A stretch of DNA of 13,840 nucleotides from an uncultured Eubacteriales bacterium (GTDB lineage: Bacteria > Bacillota > Clostridia > Tissierellales > Peptoniphilaceae): contig CABTXP010000032.1 in assembly GCA_902488815.1 (NCBI GenBank), positions 1-13,840 on the forward strand, in the 5' to 3' direction. Shown one piece after another: positions 12,857 to 13,840 of this stretch. The position numbers and the translations under genes are program-made. The notes beneath the pieces were generated by a model that worked only from the letters and a program-made list of their open reading frames with translations, did no database searches and had not been told where the DNA came from. Every line of letters begins with the position of its first letter. The first letter of the stretch is position 1.

Positions 12857-13840
12857 TGGTCTTCCCTTTGATATTTAAGCACAGGCTTACGTGCCGCAAG
12901 TGTTTCGTCCGGTCTTCTCACACAGGTGTTGTGAGGTGCTTCCAATAAAAGCTCCGGATTTTCCTTGGCTTCTCTTGCAATTTCTTTTAATGCTTTGATA
13001 AATTCGTCCAAGGTCTCCTTGCTTTCCGTGTCTGTAGGTTCAATCATAATTGCTTCGTGAACTATGAGTGGAAAATAAACTGTCGGCGGATGGAATCCGT
13101 AGTCGATTAATCTCTTTGCCACGTCCAAAGTTCTGCAACCGTTAGGTTCTTTCAAACCGTCCAATACAAATTCATGTTTGCAAATTCGATCAAAGGACAG
13201 GTTGTAGTCGTCTTTTAAATTTTGCGCCAAGTAGTTTGCATTTAATACTGCCGAATCTGCAACTCTCTTTAAGCCGTCGCTTCCCATTGACAACATATAT
13301 GTGTATGCTCTTACCAAGATGCCGAAGTGTCCGTGGAAGTCTTTTATTCTTCCGATGGAGTGCTTCATGTCGTAACGCAATGTGTACTTGTCCTGTACTT
13401 TCGCAACAATTGGTGCGGGTAGATAGTCCACCAAGAAGTCTTTAACTCCTATTGGACCTGCTCCCGGTCCGCCGCCGCCGTGAGGTGTCGAGAAGGTCTT
13501 GTGCAAATTAAAGTGCACCACGTCAAAGCCCATGTCCCCCGGTCTTGCATGACCCAAGATGGCATTGGCATTTGCGCCGTCATAGTAGCAAAGTCCTCCC
13601 GCGTCGTGAATAATTTTTGTTATCTCTTCAATTTGCGTGTCGAAAATTCCCACTGTATTCGGGTTGGTAAGCATTAGACCGACTACTTCGTCATTTACTT
13701 TTTTACGCAGCTCTTCAATGTCTACCATGCCCTTTTCATCTGAAGGTATTTCTATAATTTCGCAACCTGCCATTGCGGTCGTCGCAGGATTTGTGCCGTG
13801 GGATGAGTCGGGCACCACAATTTTATTTCTCTTAAAGTCG
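12853..13840 (-). CDS. gcvPB: Glycine dehydrogenase (decarboxylating) subunit 2, 5' part outside the window
   Basis: GcvPB is the PLP-binding half of the two-subunit P protein, which decarboxylates glycine and passes the aminomethyl group to the lipoyl arm of GcvH. The visible 328 residues are the C-terminal part of about 480 expected, and the reading frame continues to the window edge. Motifs are IVVPDSSHGTNPATTAM near the left end of the fragment, YYDGANANAILG, and FNLHKTFSTPHGGGGPG with the PLP lysine in LHK (about residue 114 of the fragment). The stop overlaps the lpdA start (ATGA). gcvPA, gcvH and gcvT probably lie upstream, beyond the window. Confidence 0.96.
   Translation of the reverse strand, partial: DFKRNKIVVPDSSHGTNPATTAMAGCEIIEIPSDEKGMVDIEELRKKVNDEVVGLMLTNPNTVGIFDTQIEEITKIIHDAGGLCYYDGANANAILGHARPGDMGFDVVHFNLHKTFSTPHGGGGPGAGPIGVKDFLVDYLPAPIVAKVQDKYTLRYDMKHSIGRIKDFHGHFGILVRAYTYMLSMGSDGLKRVADSAVLNANYLAQNLKDDYNLSFDRICKHEFVLDGLKEPNGCRTLDVAKRLIDYGFHPPTVYFPLIVHEAIMIEPTDTESKETLDEFIKALKEIAREAKENPELLLEAPHNTCVRRPDETLAARKPVLKYQREDQ

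Noticed and set aside
1..13840. Insertion sequences, integrases or attachment repeats around the csm locus
   Set aside because: No transposase or integrase frame and no flanking direct repeats were found on either strand. The csm operon sits cleanly between housekeeping genes.

Overview
The window reads as chromosomal DNA from a low-GC Gram-positive bacterium (Firmicutes/Clostridia type). Strong AGGAGG-like ribosome binding sites, AT-rich third codon positions, tightly packed operons and a split glycine decarboxylase (gcvPB) followed by lpdA all fit. A Peptoniphilus-like anaerobe is a plausible guess that the sequence does not prove.

Left part (1-2780): the last 19 bases of a tRNA (probably Leu) and its terminator; a small membrane protein with a zinc ribbon; then hom (homoserine dehydrogenase, minus strand) and asd (aspartate-semialdehyde dehydrogenase, plus strand). 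These two share a 92-bp divergent promoter region. Asd makes aspartate semialdehyde and Hom reduces it to homoserine, so the pair covers consecutive steps toward threonine and methionine.

Middle part (2757-11403): a small membrane-anchored XRE-type regulator, then a complete type III-A CRISPR-Cas effector locus on the minus strand. From its own promoter at about 11425 the order is csm6, cas6, cas10 (csm1), csm2, csm3, csm4, csm5, all overlapping or within 10 nt of each other, followed about 105 nt after the csm5 stop by a CRISPR array (about 3290-3893). Cas6 should cut the array transcript. Csm2-5 and Cas10 form the RNA-guided complex, Csm3 cuts target RNA, and the Cas10 GGDD centre makes cyclic oligoadenylate, which activates the CARF-HEPN RNase Csm6. 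No cas1 or cas2 is present. The Cas10 HD nuclease residues are missing, so this looks like a signalling and RNA-cleaving system without its own ssDNase or adaptation module. The array is unusual: its repeats are strongly heterogeneous and fall into two classes.

Right part (11439-13840): lpdA (dihydrolipoyl dehydrogenase) and the 3' part of gcvPB, translationally coupled on the minus strand. They are the tail of a glycine cleavage operon closed by a good terminator just upstream of the csm promoter.

The strongest observations are the loss of the Cas10 HD site, the repeat heterogeneity with a CpG-transition pattern and stem-preserving G-U changes, and one spacer that appears to match the start of a phage tape-measure gene in the orientation that makes the crRNA antisense to the mRNA.
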